Below are positions 18,219 to 29,519 of a DNA stretch of 64,000 bases, piece by piece. The notes beneath the pieces were generated by a model, which was given only the letters and a program-made list of their open reading frames with translations, was not told where the DNA came from and searched no databases. The first letter of the stretch is position 1. Each line of letters begins with the position of its first letter. Source of the stretch: Tridacna crocea (Eukaryota; Mollusca; Bivalvia; Cardiida; Cardiidae); assembly GCA_943736015.1 (NCBI GenBank), contig OX031058.1:77001-141000 (forward strand), in the 5' to 3' direction. The position numbers and the translations under genes were made by a program.

Positions 18219-20019
18219 GATTAAAAAGTCTCTTGATCCCAGTTTGTCTGATACTCAGACAGACTCGTCAATGTCTTGTCATTCACCACCACGGTCTATT
18301 GACCAAGGTCATGACACGCTGTCAAAGTCACAGCTTATCCAGGAACAGCAGACTGATCCTGAGATTTCAAAGTTAATTTTTAGGGCTTTACCTGAAGATG
18401 AAATTTCACAGGTCCCAATGTGTTACTATATAAAGAATGGGATTCTTATGAGAAAATGGCGACCATTTGATGTCCCAGCTGATGAGGAATGGGCTGTTTA
18501 CCACCAAATTGTGGTTCCAAAGTCATATCGTCATGAAATACTAAGTATAGCCCATGAAAGTCCTATGTCAGGTCATCTAGGTATAAACAAGACCTATCAC
18601 AAAATTATTACTCATTTTTATTGGCCTGGTCTCAAATCAGATGTCTCTAAATATTGTAAAACTTGCCATACATGTCAAATGGTAGGTAAACCCAACCAAA
18701 CCATTCCCAAAGCTCAATTACAACCTATTCCTGCTTTTGATGAACCTTTCAGTAGGATACTTATAGATTGTGTTGGTCCTTTACCTCGAACCAAGTCAGG
18801 AAATGAGTATCTCTTAACAATTATGTGTACTTCTACACGTTTTCCTGAAGCTATTCCTTTAAGGAACATCAAAACAAAGTCCATAGTCAAAGCTCTTTTA
18901 AAATTTTTCACATTTGTTGGTCTTCCAAAATCAGTTCAGTCTGATCAAGGGTCAAATTTTATGTCTGGTATATTCCAACAGGTTATGCATGAATTAGGAA
19001 TCAAGCAATATAGGTCATCCGCCTATCACCCTGAAAGTCAAGGTGCTTTAGAAAGATTTCACCAGACATTAAAAAATATGATAAGATCATATTGCTTTGA
19101 CACTGAAAAAGATTGGGATGAGGGCATCCATTTGTTACTATTTGCAGCCAGAGAATCTGTACAAGAATATTTTGGTTTCAGCCCTTTTGAATTAGTTTTT
19201 GGCCATTCTGTTCGCGGACCTTTAAAACTTTTGAAAGAGAAATTTCTCTCAAATGATGAAACATCTTTGAATTTACTACAGTATGTTTCTGAATTCAGAA
19301 ATAGACTGTCTAGGGCATGTGAGGTTGCTAGGTCTAATCTTAAAACGTCTCAGGGCAAAATGAAAGCAAGATATGACAACCATGTTATAGATAGAAAATT
19401 TAAACCAGGTGACAAAGTCCTTGCTCTTTTGCCAATACCTGGCAGACCTTTACAGGCAAGATATTTTGGACCCTACACTATTGACAAGAAAACAAGTGAT
19501 TTAAACTATATAATTAATACTCCAGGAAGGCGTAAAAACAAACAAATGTGTCATGTAAATATGTTAAAGGAATACTTTGACAGAGATAGCTCTATTTCAA
19601 AACCAATTACAGTTGTAAACACTGTCCCACAAGAATCAAGTGTATTTGAAATTGAAGTAAATTCTGACTTTAATGATAAATCTGATCCTGGTCCATCTAA
19701 ACTTGAGAATTCTGATATTTTGAGAAACCTCGACAACAAACTTTCTCACTTGGAACCATCGCAGCAGGAAGAGCTGAAACAGTTGATACATGAATATGAA
19801 CATTTATTTCCTGATATCCCCACAAGAACAGATAAAATCTATCATGATGTCATTGTGGAAGATTCTAAACCAATAAAGCAACATCCATATAGGATGAATC
19901 CTTTGAAACAGAAATACCTCCAAGATGAAGTAAAATACTTACTGGAAAATGACTTTATTGAACCTAGCCAGAGTAATTACAGTTCACCATGTATATTAGT
20001 ACTTAAATCAAATGGAACC
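18219..20019 (+). pseudogene. Gmr1-like pol fragment: integrase then RT start
   Basis: An open frame runs from before 18219 to 20043 (658 residues if begun at ATG 18067, though the part before 18219 is gag in another frame plus LTR-like sequence). It covers the linker (DPSLSDTQTDSSMS), the integrase zinc site (HLGINKTYH...CKTCHTC), catalytic Asp in LIDCVGPL, Asp in VQSDQGSNF, Glu in PESQGALE (D-x35-E), a GPY/F-type module (FGPYTIDKK) and then the RT N-terminus (HPYRMNPLKQKYL, SSPCILV). It ends at about 20019 inside RT, cut by LTR-like copy F. It lacks the frameshift present in the 41543 copy. Integrase directly before RT confirms that this order is ancestral to the family and not a local rearrangement. 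Confidence 0.92.
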
Positions 20020-20022
20020 ACA

Positions 20023-20227
20023 TCTTACGAACGAAGTCCGTAACAAAGAAACAAATGAATAAATGCATGGCAGAAATAAGGATCGGAGCGGGATTCGAAC
20101 TCCGAACTCCCGGACGCAAAGCCAATACCCTAACCACTGAGCCAAAGAGATATCTCCCTGACGCAGTAGCCAGGTATTGTATTTAAATTGGGAGTATACC
20201 ATGCAGGAAGGAGTGGTCTGTCGTAAC
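20023..20227 (-). repeat. 206-bp LTR-like unit, copy F (complete)
   Basis: From TCTTACGAACG to CTGTCGTAACA, inverted relative to copy A, including the A and B box-like sequences. CA precedes its U5 end, as in copy B. Confidence 0.8.
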
Positions 20228-20283
20228 ATGGCTACTGCGTCAGGGAGATATCTCTTTGGCTCAGTGGTTAGGGTATTGGCTTT
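20228..20283 (+). repeat. LTR-like unit, copy G (internal part)
   Basis: TGGCTACTGCGTCAGGGAG to TATTGGCTTT in sense orientation. It joins the tRNA-Pro piece through shared GCG. Confidence 0.75.
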
Positions 20284-20321
20284 GCGAGAGGTCCCGGGTT
20301 CAAATCCCGGACGAGCCCCCA
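20284..20321 (+). other. tRNA-Pro 3' piece with CCA
   Basis: GCGAGAGGTCCCGGGTTCAA, then ATCCCGGACGAGCC-C-CCA. It starts at the 3' side of the anticodon stem and ends with CCA. It extends past the 18-nt primer region into bases absent from the Gmr1-like primer site, so it comes from the tRNA itself. It abuts the U5 end of copy H. Confidence 0.88.
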
Positions 20322-20527
20322 TCTTACGAACGAAGTCCGTAACAAAGAAACAAATGAATAAATGCATGGCAGAAATAAGGATCGGAGCGGGATTCGAACT
20401 CCGAACTCCCGGACGCAAAGCCAATACCCTAACCACTGAGCCAAAGAGATATCTCCCTGACGCAGTAGCCAGGTATTGTATTTAAATTGGGAGTATACCA
20501 TGCAGGAAGGAGTGGTCTGTCGTAACA
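20322..20527 (-). repeat. 206-bp LTR-like unit, copy H (complete)
   Basis: From TCTTACGAACG to GTCGTAACA, forming the right end of the mosaic and followed by CTAG. Confidence 0.8.
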
Positions 20528-20531
20528 CTAG

Positions 20532-20715
20532 GTAGACTGTTCCTTTGACATACAGTAAATTGACCAATGGCAAAAAGTTTTGACCCAGGTGATTCGGTGC
20601 AGACTGCACAGGCTGATCTGGGTTAACACCATAGGCAGATATATTTAAAGCCCTTTTCACAGAGCTTGGCTCATATCTTTTGGCCATTTGGTACACGTTG
20701 AGTTATTACTGTTTG
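20532..20715. repeat. Repeat of the AAGCCC type (family C)
   Basis: Contains TTTTGACCCAGGTGATTCGG and TTAAAGCCCTTTTCACAGAG, phrases shared with 38210-38570 and 45119-45340. Nature unknown. Confidence 0.5.
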
Positions 20716-20756
20716 ACAGATCTCAGTTAATGATTGAGTCTCAACTGATTTGGTGC

Positions 20757-21022
20757 CCGCCCGGGTGGCTCAGTGGTGAGCGTGTCGGACTCCTGACCTG
20801 GTGGTTGTGAGTTCGATACCCGGTTGAGGCGAACTTTCTTTCCGGCGTACTTTCGCCTCTCACCACTGCTGTAGCATGTGAGAAAAGTAGACGGTGGCTT
20901 TGGAAAGAAAGTAGTGTTAGTACCGGTGTGAGAAAGCCAGGAAACACATGTGCATCACCGACCGCCATGATATGACCTTAGCTGTTAAAGTGGCGTTAAA
21001 CCACAACACAACCAACCAACAA
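20757..21022 (+). mobile_element. tRNA-derived SINE, second family
   Basis: The head GGTGGCTCAGTGGTGAGCG (A box) and GAGTTCGATACC (B box) form a tRNA-like 5' end. The body carries a TTTCTTTCCGG segment, and the tail GTTAAAGTGGCGTTAAACC is followed by an (AACC)n-like end. Unrelated to the 2301 and 22172 SINEs. Confidence 0.8.
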
Positions 21023-21103
21023 CTCAACTGATTTGGTAGATCTTGATTACAATAGATTTTAGACCTAGCCTACAAACTTTTGAAAACAGCAAAATATCAG
21101 TTC

Positions 21104-21333
21104 TTAACTCTTTACCACACAATCTGGACTTATAACAACCCTGAGAAAGAAAGACTTTGAAAACATTGTGGCAAAAGAAGAAAATGCTGGTAACCAGCAT
21201 TTCTTCTCTTCCCACAATGTTTTCTACCCTTTCCAAATCAAATTTTAATTTTTGATTTTCACATTTATTTTGTTGTCTGCAAATTCTTTCAATTTGGACT
21301 TGTCCTAAATTTTGTCATTGGTTAAATTGTTAA
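21104..21333 (+). mobile_element. TTAA-type MITE (family A)
   Basis: TTAACTCTTTACCACACAAT to GGTTAAATTGTTAA, with the hairpin ATGCTGGTAACCAGCAT at its centre. Confidence 0.8.
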
Positions 21334-22171
21334 CTAAGGTGTACAGTAAGGCTCCTTTTTCCTGAATCTTGGGTGATTTAAAGTGAAATACCTTTCAATT
21401 AAAAGCAGCCATCAGTCTCTTAAAGACCATAAATTATAGTATTGGTTCAAAAAAGTTATCTGTATACAGCCCTGTCCCATTATATACAGTACTTGTTGAG
21501 GTGTTTATGTGTAGCACTGGGACTATATTCACCAACCATTCTCAACTCCTAACCACACAATCATGAGTTCTAACAACTTTTAGAAAAAGGCTTTTAAAAG
21601 ATAGTGGGAAAAAGAGCAAGTGCTGTTAACCAGCATTTTCTCCTTTTCTCACAATGTTTTCTTCTCTTTTTCTTCACAATGTTTTCCTAATTGAGGAAGA
21701 AATTTCAGTTTCAAGTTTATAAAGCTTGAATAAGACCAAGACTGCATTACAGAATAGTTGGTGAATATTGTCCTTAGTTCAACATATAGGTATTAGCTGT
21801 TATCCAACATAATCTATAGCTATCAAATATGAAAAATTGTTTGATTTTCTAGTAAATCAAAATTTACCTGATAATATTTTTTTCTGTCTGTTCAAAAACT
21901 GAATATGAAATATGTCTTGTGAAGGAAAGAAAACATTTTGGAAGGCAACAAAGAGACCCAACCTTTGACTGTCAAACCTTGAGACAAACATTTACAAATG
22001 AGCTGTTCCTGTCATAATGTTTTGTTGAAAGTAACATAAAATACTATTTAAAGCATAAATTTGTAAATGTAGTATTCAGTGTTTTCTACAATTTGGCTTC
22101 ACCCTACACAAAACTATGATATCACAGAAATGTCTAAATAGAAAGCCTTTGCAGATGATATTTGTCTTTGA
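21334..22171. other. Non-coding, one MITE remnant
   Basis: 21545-21720 is a decayed family A copy with a duplicated CACAATGTTTTC. No gene seen. Confidence 0.5.
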
Positions 22172-22492
22172 AAGGCCGAGCTGTGGAAGCTCAGTCGGTT
22201 GCAGGCAGGACTTGATAACACCAGGTCCAGGGTTCGATCCCTGGCTGCGGCCCCTTGCTTGGCCAATTTGTTTCCCAGGATTGATTACAGTAACTGTGAC
22301 AGGACTCATTCCTCTCCCACGGCTGACCATTGTTTAGACGATGATCGTATGGGAAAGCAGCCGATGGCTTGGAAAAAAAATTGTGCAAAGTACTGGTTAA
22401 AGAAACTTCAGGAATGTATGGATAGGTGCAATGGCCATCACAACATAACTGAAATAATGTTGAAAAGATGAAAACACCATACAATTAATCAA
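22172..22492 (+). mobile_element. tRNA-derived SINE (best copy)
   Basis: GGAAGCTCAGTCGGTTGCAGG (A box) and GGTTCGATCCCTGGC (B box) make a clear tRNA-like head. The body contains GGGAAAGCAGCCGATGGC, and the tail ends CACCATACAATTAATCAATC. Same family as 2301-2602. Confidence 0.85.
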
Positions 22493-23398
22493 TCAATTGT
22501 CTTAGAAAGGATAGGAAACATTGTAGGATAAGAAGAAAATGCTGGTTACCAGCATATTCTCCTTTTCAGATAAAGTTTTCAAAGGCTATTTTCCTCTGGG
22601 AATGTTTGGAAAAATTCAAATTCAAAATTCTGGAAATAAGGGCACTGGCTATGTATAGCATTTTGTATGTATGAGCAAACATACATTTAAGATTTTTAAA
22701 TTTTCAAAGAAAGCATCCACCATATGTATTTTTGCAATGGTTTATGTTGTAGTTAAGAACTGGAATCAAAGAAGACTGCTTTTTCTTTCTGCTTTTCATT
22801 GAATCATAACAGTTTGTAAACAATAACCAGTAGAGTTGACAGCTCTTCAGAATCTGTTTTGGAAAGTGACATGATCACTTATAATATGTGCATCTCCTCC
22901 CCTTTCTAATTATTAAGTTTCATAAACAGATTTTAAACTTTCTGTTTTAACCTACATCCAGTTTTCTTGGTAATTACAAAGGGATACTGACATTTTGAAC
23001 ATGTTGCGCTCATTTAAACCAACATATTTCTTGACTCTGGGATTTTCATCCAATTCATTCCAAATGTTATGAAAACTTGATAATAGATCGAAAAGTGTTG
23101 CGGGTTTTTTTTTTTTTTGCCACAAGTTGGATATCTATCTTAAAACTTGGAGAATTTCTTTCCCAGGATTGATGATAGATCTAGGTCTAGGCATTGCTAC
23201 AGAATTCATTCCTCTCTCTGCATTGATCACTGTTTCAACAATGGATATGTAGGAAAGCAGATTGGATGAAAAAGGAAAGCCACATAGTGTGTGTATATGT
23301 ATAGTCTGATTTTAGCAATCTAAGCACTCGGATTTAAAGAAACTCCAGGTAATATGTAGATAGACGGGAGTACTAACAAAGAAATGAAAGATTTTGTT
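22493..23398. other. MITE remnant and SINE fragment, otherwise non-coding
   Basis: 22503-22590 is a hairpin remnant of family A. 23155-23375 is a diverged fragment of the SINE at 22172 (CCCAGGATTGATGATAG, GTAGGAAAGCAG). A T14 run lies near 23107. Confidence 0.6.
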
Positions 23399-24905
23399 TT
23401 AACTCACCTTAGCACAAAGTGCTAAAGGTGAGCTATTGTGGTCGCCCTATGTCCGGAGTCTGTTGTCTGTCGTCCGTCAACAATTCCTTTAAACATTTTC
23501 TCCTAAACCACTGGGCCAATCTGCATGAAACTTGGCAGAAATGTTCCTTGGGTGAAGCTCTACCAAAATTGTTCAAAAAATTTAATTCCATCTATAACTC
23601 TGGTTGCAATGGCAACAAAAAGAAAAAAAAAACCAAATCTTTGAAAATCTTTTTCTCTAAAACTAGTAGGCGTAGTGCTTTGATATGTGGTATGTGGCAT
23701 CTCCTAGTGGACCTCTACCAAGTTTGTTCAAATTATGCCCCTAGGGCCAAAACTGGCCCCACCCTGGGGGATAACAAGTTTGAGCATAGGAACAAAGAAG
23801 GAAAACATTAAGAAACCTCTACACTGAAATTTGAAGGTGTAGAGCTTTGATATTTGGTATGTGGCATCTCCTAGTGGACCTCTACCAAATTTGTTCAAAT
23901 TATTCCCCTGGGGTCAAAACTGGCCCCACACGGGGGTCACAAGTTTGAGCATAGGAACAAAGAAGAAAAACTTTAAAATTCTTTTCCTCAGAAACTAGAA
24001 AGCGTAGAGCTTTGATAATTGGTCTCTCCTAGTGGACCTCTACCTAGTTTCTTCAAATGATGCCCCTGGGGTCAAAACTGGCCCCCCCCAAGAGTCACTA
24101 GTTTGAGCATAGGAACAAAGAAGGAAAATTTTAAAATTCTTCTCCTCTGAAACTAGATGGCGGAGAGCAAATTCTTCTTCTCTAAAACTAAAAGGCATAG
24201 AGCTATGATATTTTGTATGTAGCAGTTCCCAGTGGACCTCTACCAAGTTTGTTCATATTATGCCCTTGGGGTCGAAACTGGCCCTGCCCCGGGGGTCACT
24301 GGTTCAAGCATAGCAACAAAGAAGGAAAACTTTAGAAATCTTCTCCTCTGAAACTTGAAGGTGCAGAGCTTTGATATTTGGTATGCAGAATCTTCTAGTG
24401 GGCCTCTACCAAGTTTGGTCATATGATGTCCCTGGTGTCGAAACTGGTCCTGCGCCGGAGGTCACAGGTTGGAACATAGGAACAAAGAAGGAAAATTTTT
24501 AACTTTCTTTTTCTCTGAAACGGGAAGGTGTAGAGCTTTGATATTTGGTATGTAGCATCTTTGAGTGGACCTCTACCAAGTTTGTTCCAAGGATGCTGTT
24601 TTGGTCAAAACTGGCCCAGCCCCGGGACCACAAATTCGAACATAGGACAAAGAAGGAAGATTTAAAATTCTTCTTTGAAACTGGATGGTGTGGAGCTTTG
24701 ATATTTGATTGCCCAATGTCCGGCGTCTGTTGTCCATCGTCTGTCAATAATTTCTTTAAACATCTCCTAACCCACTGGTCCAATCTTGATGAAACTTGGC
24801 AGGGATGTTCCTTGGGTGAAGCTTTACCAAAGTTGTTCAAAGAATTGAATTTCACTCATAAGCCATAGTCTACAGTGAGAGTTCCATGGCCAATGACCCT
24901 CTTGT
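23399..24905 (+). mobile_element. Helentron/HINE-like element, family 2
   Basis: The 5' end AACTCACCTTAGCACAAAG folds with GTGCTAAAGGTGAGCT, then GTCCGGAGTCTGTTG. About eight units of roughly 150 bp follow (TTTGATATTTGGTATG, GGACCTCTACCAAG, AAACTGGCC, GGAACAAAGAAGGAAAA). The last part repeats the 5' unit type (GGTCCAATCTTGATGAAACT), and the end is CCATGGCCAATGACC-CTCTTGT. Confidence 0.75.
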
Positions 24906-25292
24906 TTTGTTTTGTTTTTTTCCTTTTGTGTGTAGAGTGGGATTGAGTATTTCTGAACTATAGGCAATTACCGAACAAGATTTTGGAAATAATCCCAATC
25001 CTCCTGGAGACAATAATAATACCATATGACATCATAAGCTGTTTGACATATTTCTTTTCCTTACTAACTTTTCAAAGTTTTGAATGATACGATAATCATC
25101 TGAAGAGAAATCGGTAGTTACCTACATTTGACAGCTCGAAGGTCGAGGAATTACCACTTGATTTTTCGAAGAGTGCTAAGAGTGTAAACTGCTCCTATGC
25201 CTCCCTTGACTCAATAATTGAGATTATTTATAGTTGTGACATGCATAAACACATTACAGTGTGTAAAATATTCTTATCAGTGTTAAAAGCAC
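24906..25292. other. Non-coding stretch
   Basis: No gene or clear repeat seen. Confidence 0.45.
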
Positions 25293-25519
25293 TTAACCCT
25301 TTACCACACAATGCCAACTCTTAATAACCCTGAGAAAGAAGCCTCTTGAAAACATTGTGGGAAAAGGAGAAAATGCTGAAAACCAGCATTTTCTCCTTTG
25401 CCCACTATGTTTTCTTCCCTTTCAAAGAAAAATAATTTCATATGAACCACACTGAAACCGTCATCAGCAAATGCTTTCAATTCAGACAGGTCTAAAATCT
25501 TGACGTGGTAAAGGGTTAA
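25293..25519 (+). mobile_element. TTAA-type MITE (family A)
   Basis: TTAACCCTTTACCACACAAT to GTGGTAAAGGGTTAA, 227 bp, with hairpin. Confidence 0.88.
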
Positions 25520-28308
25520 GAGGCTTGTTTGGAAAAGCCATCACCTATATTTACATGCGAGGGTATTTACGTACTGAAACAGATTGAATAAGAATTAGCC
25601 TTGTTTTTATCCTAGTAAGCAACCACAAGAATAAAATGTATGTGATTTGGAGCTTGATATATCTTAGTTTAACTTTTCAAATGTTTATAAATTGGAGAAA
25701 AATTGAATCAAACTTGACCAATTTCAGTTTGCTTATATTGAGCTTACTGATTGTTGGTTTGCATTATGTGTCGTGTTCTGAAAATGAAGAGTTAAAATTT
25801 TCCTGTAAACTAGACCTTATCAACTGATTTTGTAGTCCTATATACTTATAGTTCTAGCCAACATACATTTCAGCAACGAGTGCATTGGAATCTTGCAGTT
25901 TTCAATTCTTTTCAAAAGAAAATCCGAAACGTTTGGAAATACCCAACATCTGTGTTAGGCAATGTCGAGTAGTTTGGGAATGGCCTCTATATGGTACAAA
26001 CTTTTACATGGTTTTACCAGGTAATCGCCACAGTTTATAGATCAATAATGTTCAGAAAAGAAAGAGGACATTTAAATCTACAAAATGGTCTGTCCAAAGT
26101 ACCTATATCTGTGTTTATTACAGAACAAGAAGTTATTGCGTAATTGTCTGGGTATATCCAGTCCCGGTCTATAGACTAATAATTGCTGCTACAAGTGCAC
26201 CTACCATACATTCCTGAAGTTCCTTTTATCAGTACTCTGCTCAGTACTAGTATTCTTCCAAACCTAATGAGCAATTCCTTATAAAAGTCAAAGTCTCTCT
26301 TATATAGATCTAGATCTACATGCTGTGAGAAAATGTTACCGTAAAATGGTTTTTACAAGTATGTGAAGCAATAGTCATTCCAAGATATTTTCCTGGACAT
26401 AAATTAACGAAATTGTCAGGAACTGTGTTTATTTTGTTTAGGAAATCATGGATGGTTTGCTACATTTCACATGTATAAATCTACAAAAGAAAAATACTTT
26501 CTACCTTTTACAACGCGCAAACTTAGTTTTTAAAATTCGAACTCAAAACCCTTTGATTTTAAGATCTAGAATCTAATTGGTAGTTCGAATTAATAGATAT
26601 TTGTTCCACAAACATTTACATCGCTCGTATTGAGGCTTTGGCTTTTTCATATCAGTTCTTCACTTTCAGATTTTAGCTTGGATGATTATGATCTTGGATG
26701 TAATTGAATTAATAATTTTAACAAAGGTCTCTATAATTGAGTTGCTTGTATTTAAGAATAGGAGATCCGTCTGTGAAAACATTTATAGTATACCAAGTTT
26801 TTTTGGCATAAAATATGTACCGTTACTTATAAGCCAACTACATACAAATAAGTAATAAAGTGAAAATTGTTTTTCGAGCCAAATACAGTATCAAACACAT
26901 AAATGAATACAGATGAATTCCAGCAAAACTGTTGCCAATGACGGATCAAGGCATACCAGAAAGGTTGTCGGTCTATTCAGGGACATTACTTATCTCCAGG
27001 AGATACCTTATGCAAAATTGTGATACTGGTTTTAAACCATTTGTTCATATTTGGACAATTTTATTCTTATCACTGTATATCTATTTATAATATGAAAAAG
27101 GAAAAGCCTTGATGCAAGCAACATAAATAATTTGTGGAACAAATAGAGCTATATAATAATTTGAATGAAGACCTAGATTCTAGATCTTGAAAGCAAAGGA
27201 TTTTTGCGTGTGAATTCAGGCTTTGCTAAAACTAATTTTGAGTATTGTCAAAAGTAGAAAGCATGCTTCTTTTGTAGATTGTATACATATAAATTGAGTG
27301 AATAGTTCCAGATTCTCATAAATTAAGCCAGTTTCTCAGCAATTTTGTTTATAAATTTATCAAAAGGAATAACTTGGGAGTGATTATTGTTTCACATACT
27401 TTCAAAGAACAATTTATGGGGACATTTCCTCATTGTATGTTGGTCTAGAATCTATAAGAGAGAGAGAGAGAAAACAAAGGGAAGAAATTCATGGTCGCAT
27501 TTTCACATAGCATGTTAAAAGGCTCCGAGAATAAGAAAAATCTCTTTTTTATAGATCTATATACAGAATGTAGATGTAGATCTAATTTCATGGAATGCTG
27601 CTGTCTTTTTGCAATGATTGCCAGGGAGTCATGTCTGACCACTGCATTTTGAAGGTTTTAGTTAGAGTTTAAGGTTGGCTGAATTGTTTCCACCGCCACT
27701 TGGGCACTATGCTGCAGTTACATCTGATCATTCTCAGACCTGATTCACATCTTGATTCATTCATCTTTGGAAAATTAGCCTATGATTTTTCCCCCTACTA
27801 TGATTTTAACACTTTTACACTGACATTATTTCGCTTGTAGATCAGTCAGTGGCGGCAAGAGCACCTATCCATGTTTTATCTGGAGTTTCTACAAAATAAG
27901 AGTGCATAGATCACCAAAATCAGATTATTTGTTGAGCTCTGTCCTTTTTCATTATATCTGCTTTCCTACACGTACATTGTTGAAACAGTGGTCAGTGTAG
28001 AGAGAGAAATAAATTCTGTCTCAAAGACTAAACGTATCATTAATCCCTTGATAGAAATTTGCTGAGTTATTGGGAAGATATCTAACTTATTGTAAATAAA
28101 CCCAAACTTACAGATCAATCAATAACCTTCTATAACATTTGAATAAATATTATAAATACATGCATGTTGCTGTAAAAGAGGGGTTTAATATAATATATAG
28201 ATCAAGATTCATATGGTTTCAGATCCATTTTATAAGATAAGTACCGCCTGAATCACGTAGCATGATCCTAATATGAAAAAAATTTATCGACAGATCTAGC
28301 ATAGAGTT
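25520..28308. other. AT-rich non-coding, SINE remnants
   Basis: No exon recognised. 26195-26280 and about 27860-28080 are minus-strand SINE fragments (CATTCCTGAAGTTCC; CTGCTTTCCTACA with ACAGTGGTCAGTG). A short (GA)n lies at 27459. Confidence 0.5.
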
Positions 28309-28486
28309 TTAACCCTTTCCCAAACAATCCCTGGTTTTTACAGTCTGGAACCATTTTCTCCTTTTCCCACAATGTTTTCTACCCTATCATAGACAGAAAT
28401 CATCTTTTCAGCAAGAGTTGAATTGTCGTCTGCAAATGCTTTCAATTTGGTCTAGTCCAAAAGTTCGTCGTTTGGGAAAGGGTTAA
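28309..28486 (+). mobile_element. TTAA-type MITE (family A) lacking one hairpin arm
   Basis: TTAACCCTTTCCCAAACAAT to TTTGGGAAAGGGTTAA, only 178 bp. The left arm of the central palindrome is missing, leaving ACCATTTTCTCCTTTTCCC. Confidence 0.85.
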
Positions 28487-29159
28487 TCCAGGTCAGCTTA
28501 CGCAGAGTACCCAGACAGACCAGGATTGATAGTTTGCAGATGCATTAAGCCCCCTTTTCACAGATCATAAATGCAAATTTCTCTATAAATGGTAATTTTG
28601 AAACAGTCAAGAGACTAGTTAAGTCATGACACATTATTTTCTGGGAAAAAACGGCTCATGCATGACGTAAATAAGTATGATTAGTGATGTCATCATTTGC
28701 CAGCATAGATCATTTCATTATAGTTATACAAAATAGATGTTTAATACTCTGAAAGTAAACGGAAAATTAGATAATCTGTACTCATTAAACTGACAATTTT
28801 TATGAATAATCCAATCGGGAAGGTAATTTTTGTCATTTTTGACCAATCTTATAAATGTTTGAAAAATTGTGATATGTAGGATGCTGTGCGACCAAACAGA
28901 AGACACTGAATCTTTAGTCATCTGCTGCTAGATTTAGACTAAAACCAAGAACAAAGTCGTATATTTTACTTTTAAAAATCTAGAACTGTGTTACTGCAAA
29001 GCACTATACAGGCTCATCATATACTTATGATTCACATCCTTTCATTTCTCTGTTTTTGGCAAACGAAATGACCCCGGTGGTTGATGGGCCATAAGACACC
29101 ATGTATTCATTCATAATGTGAGTACTGGTTGTTGTAATATTTTTGTATTTGAAACTATA
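28487..29159. other. Non-coding stretch
   Basis: The phrase GCAGATGCATTAAGCCCCC at 28538 belongs to the family C repeat. No gene seen. Confidence 0.45.
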
Positions 29160-29455
29160 CCATACAATTGCCCAAATTGATCTTGCTCTGTCAGTTGTCC
29201 ATCATCAACTTTTACCTTATGTATGGTCTAGAGGCCATATTTTCAGTCCCATACTGGGATGTGGGTGTCACAAACTAGGTCTCTAGGTCAAATCTTAGAA
29301 AAACCTCGTGTATGCTCTAAGGTCACATTTTCAGTCTAAATCTCCTGAAAGTTTGGCAGAATCTTCCTCTTGGTGATACCTTTGATGAGTTTGAAAATGG
29401 GTCATGTCGGGTCAAAAGCTAGGTTTCTTGGTCAAATCTCAGAAAAACCTTGTAA
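29160..29455 (+). mobile_element. Family 1 HINE-like fragment, decayed
   Basis: Two diverged 145-bp units (GGTCAAATCTTAGAAAAACC, GAGTTTGAAAATGGGTCATG) matching the 10087-14394 arrays. Both ends are lost. Confidence 0.7.
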
Positions 29456-29519
29456 TTATGTTTATGCTTCCCTTTGATTCCAGTGATAGATAATACATAT
29501 GTATGAAGTGCCTGAATTA

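Larger units (their letters stand above)
16428..20531. mobile_element. Integrated retroelement mosaic with CTAG target duplication
   Basis: CTAG at 16428-16431 and again at 20528-20531 brackets a 4096-bp block. The block begins TGTTACGACAG and ends CTGTCGTAACA, so its termini are inverted copies of the same LTR-like unit. Inside are six or more joined pieces: LTR-like units in both orientations, three tRNA 3' pieces, and Gmr1-like integrase, primer-site, LTR, RNase H, gag and pol segments in both orientations. Many joins share 2-7 bases. The shared outer duplication implies the block was assembled as cDNA and then integrated once. A later rearrangement in the genome is the alternative, but it would not be expected to leave matching CTAG flanks. 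Confidence 0.8.
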
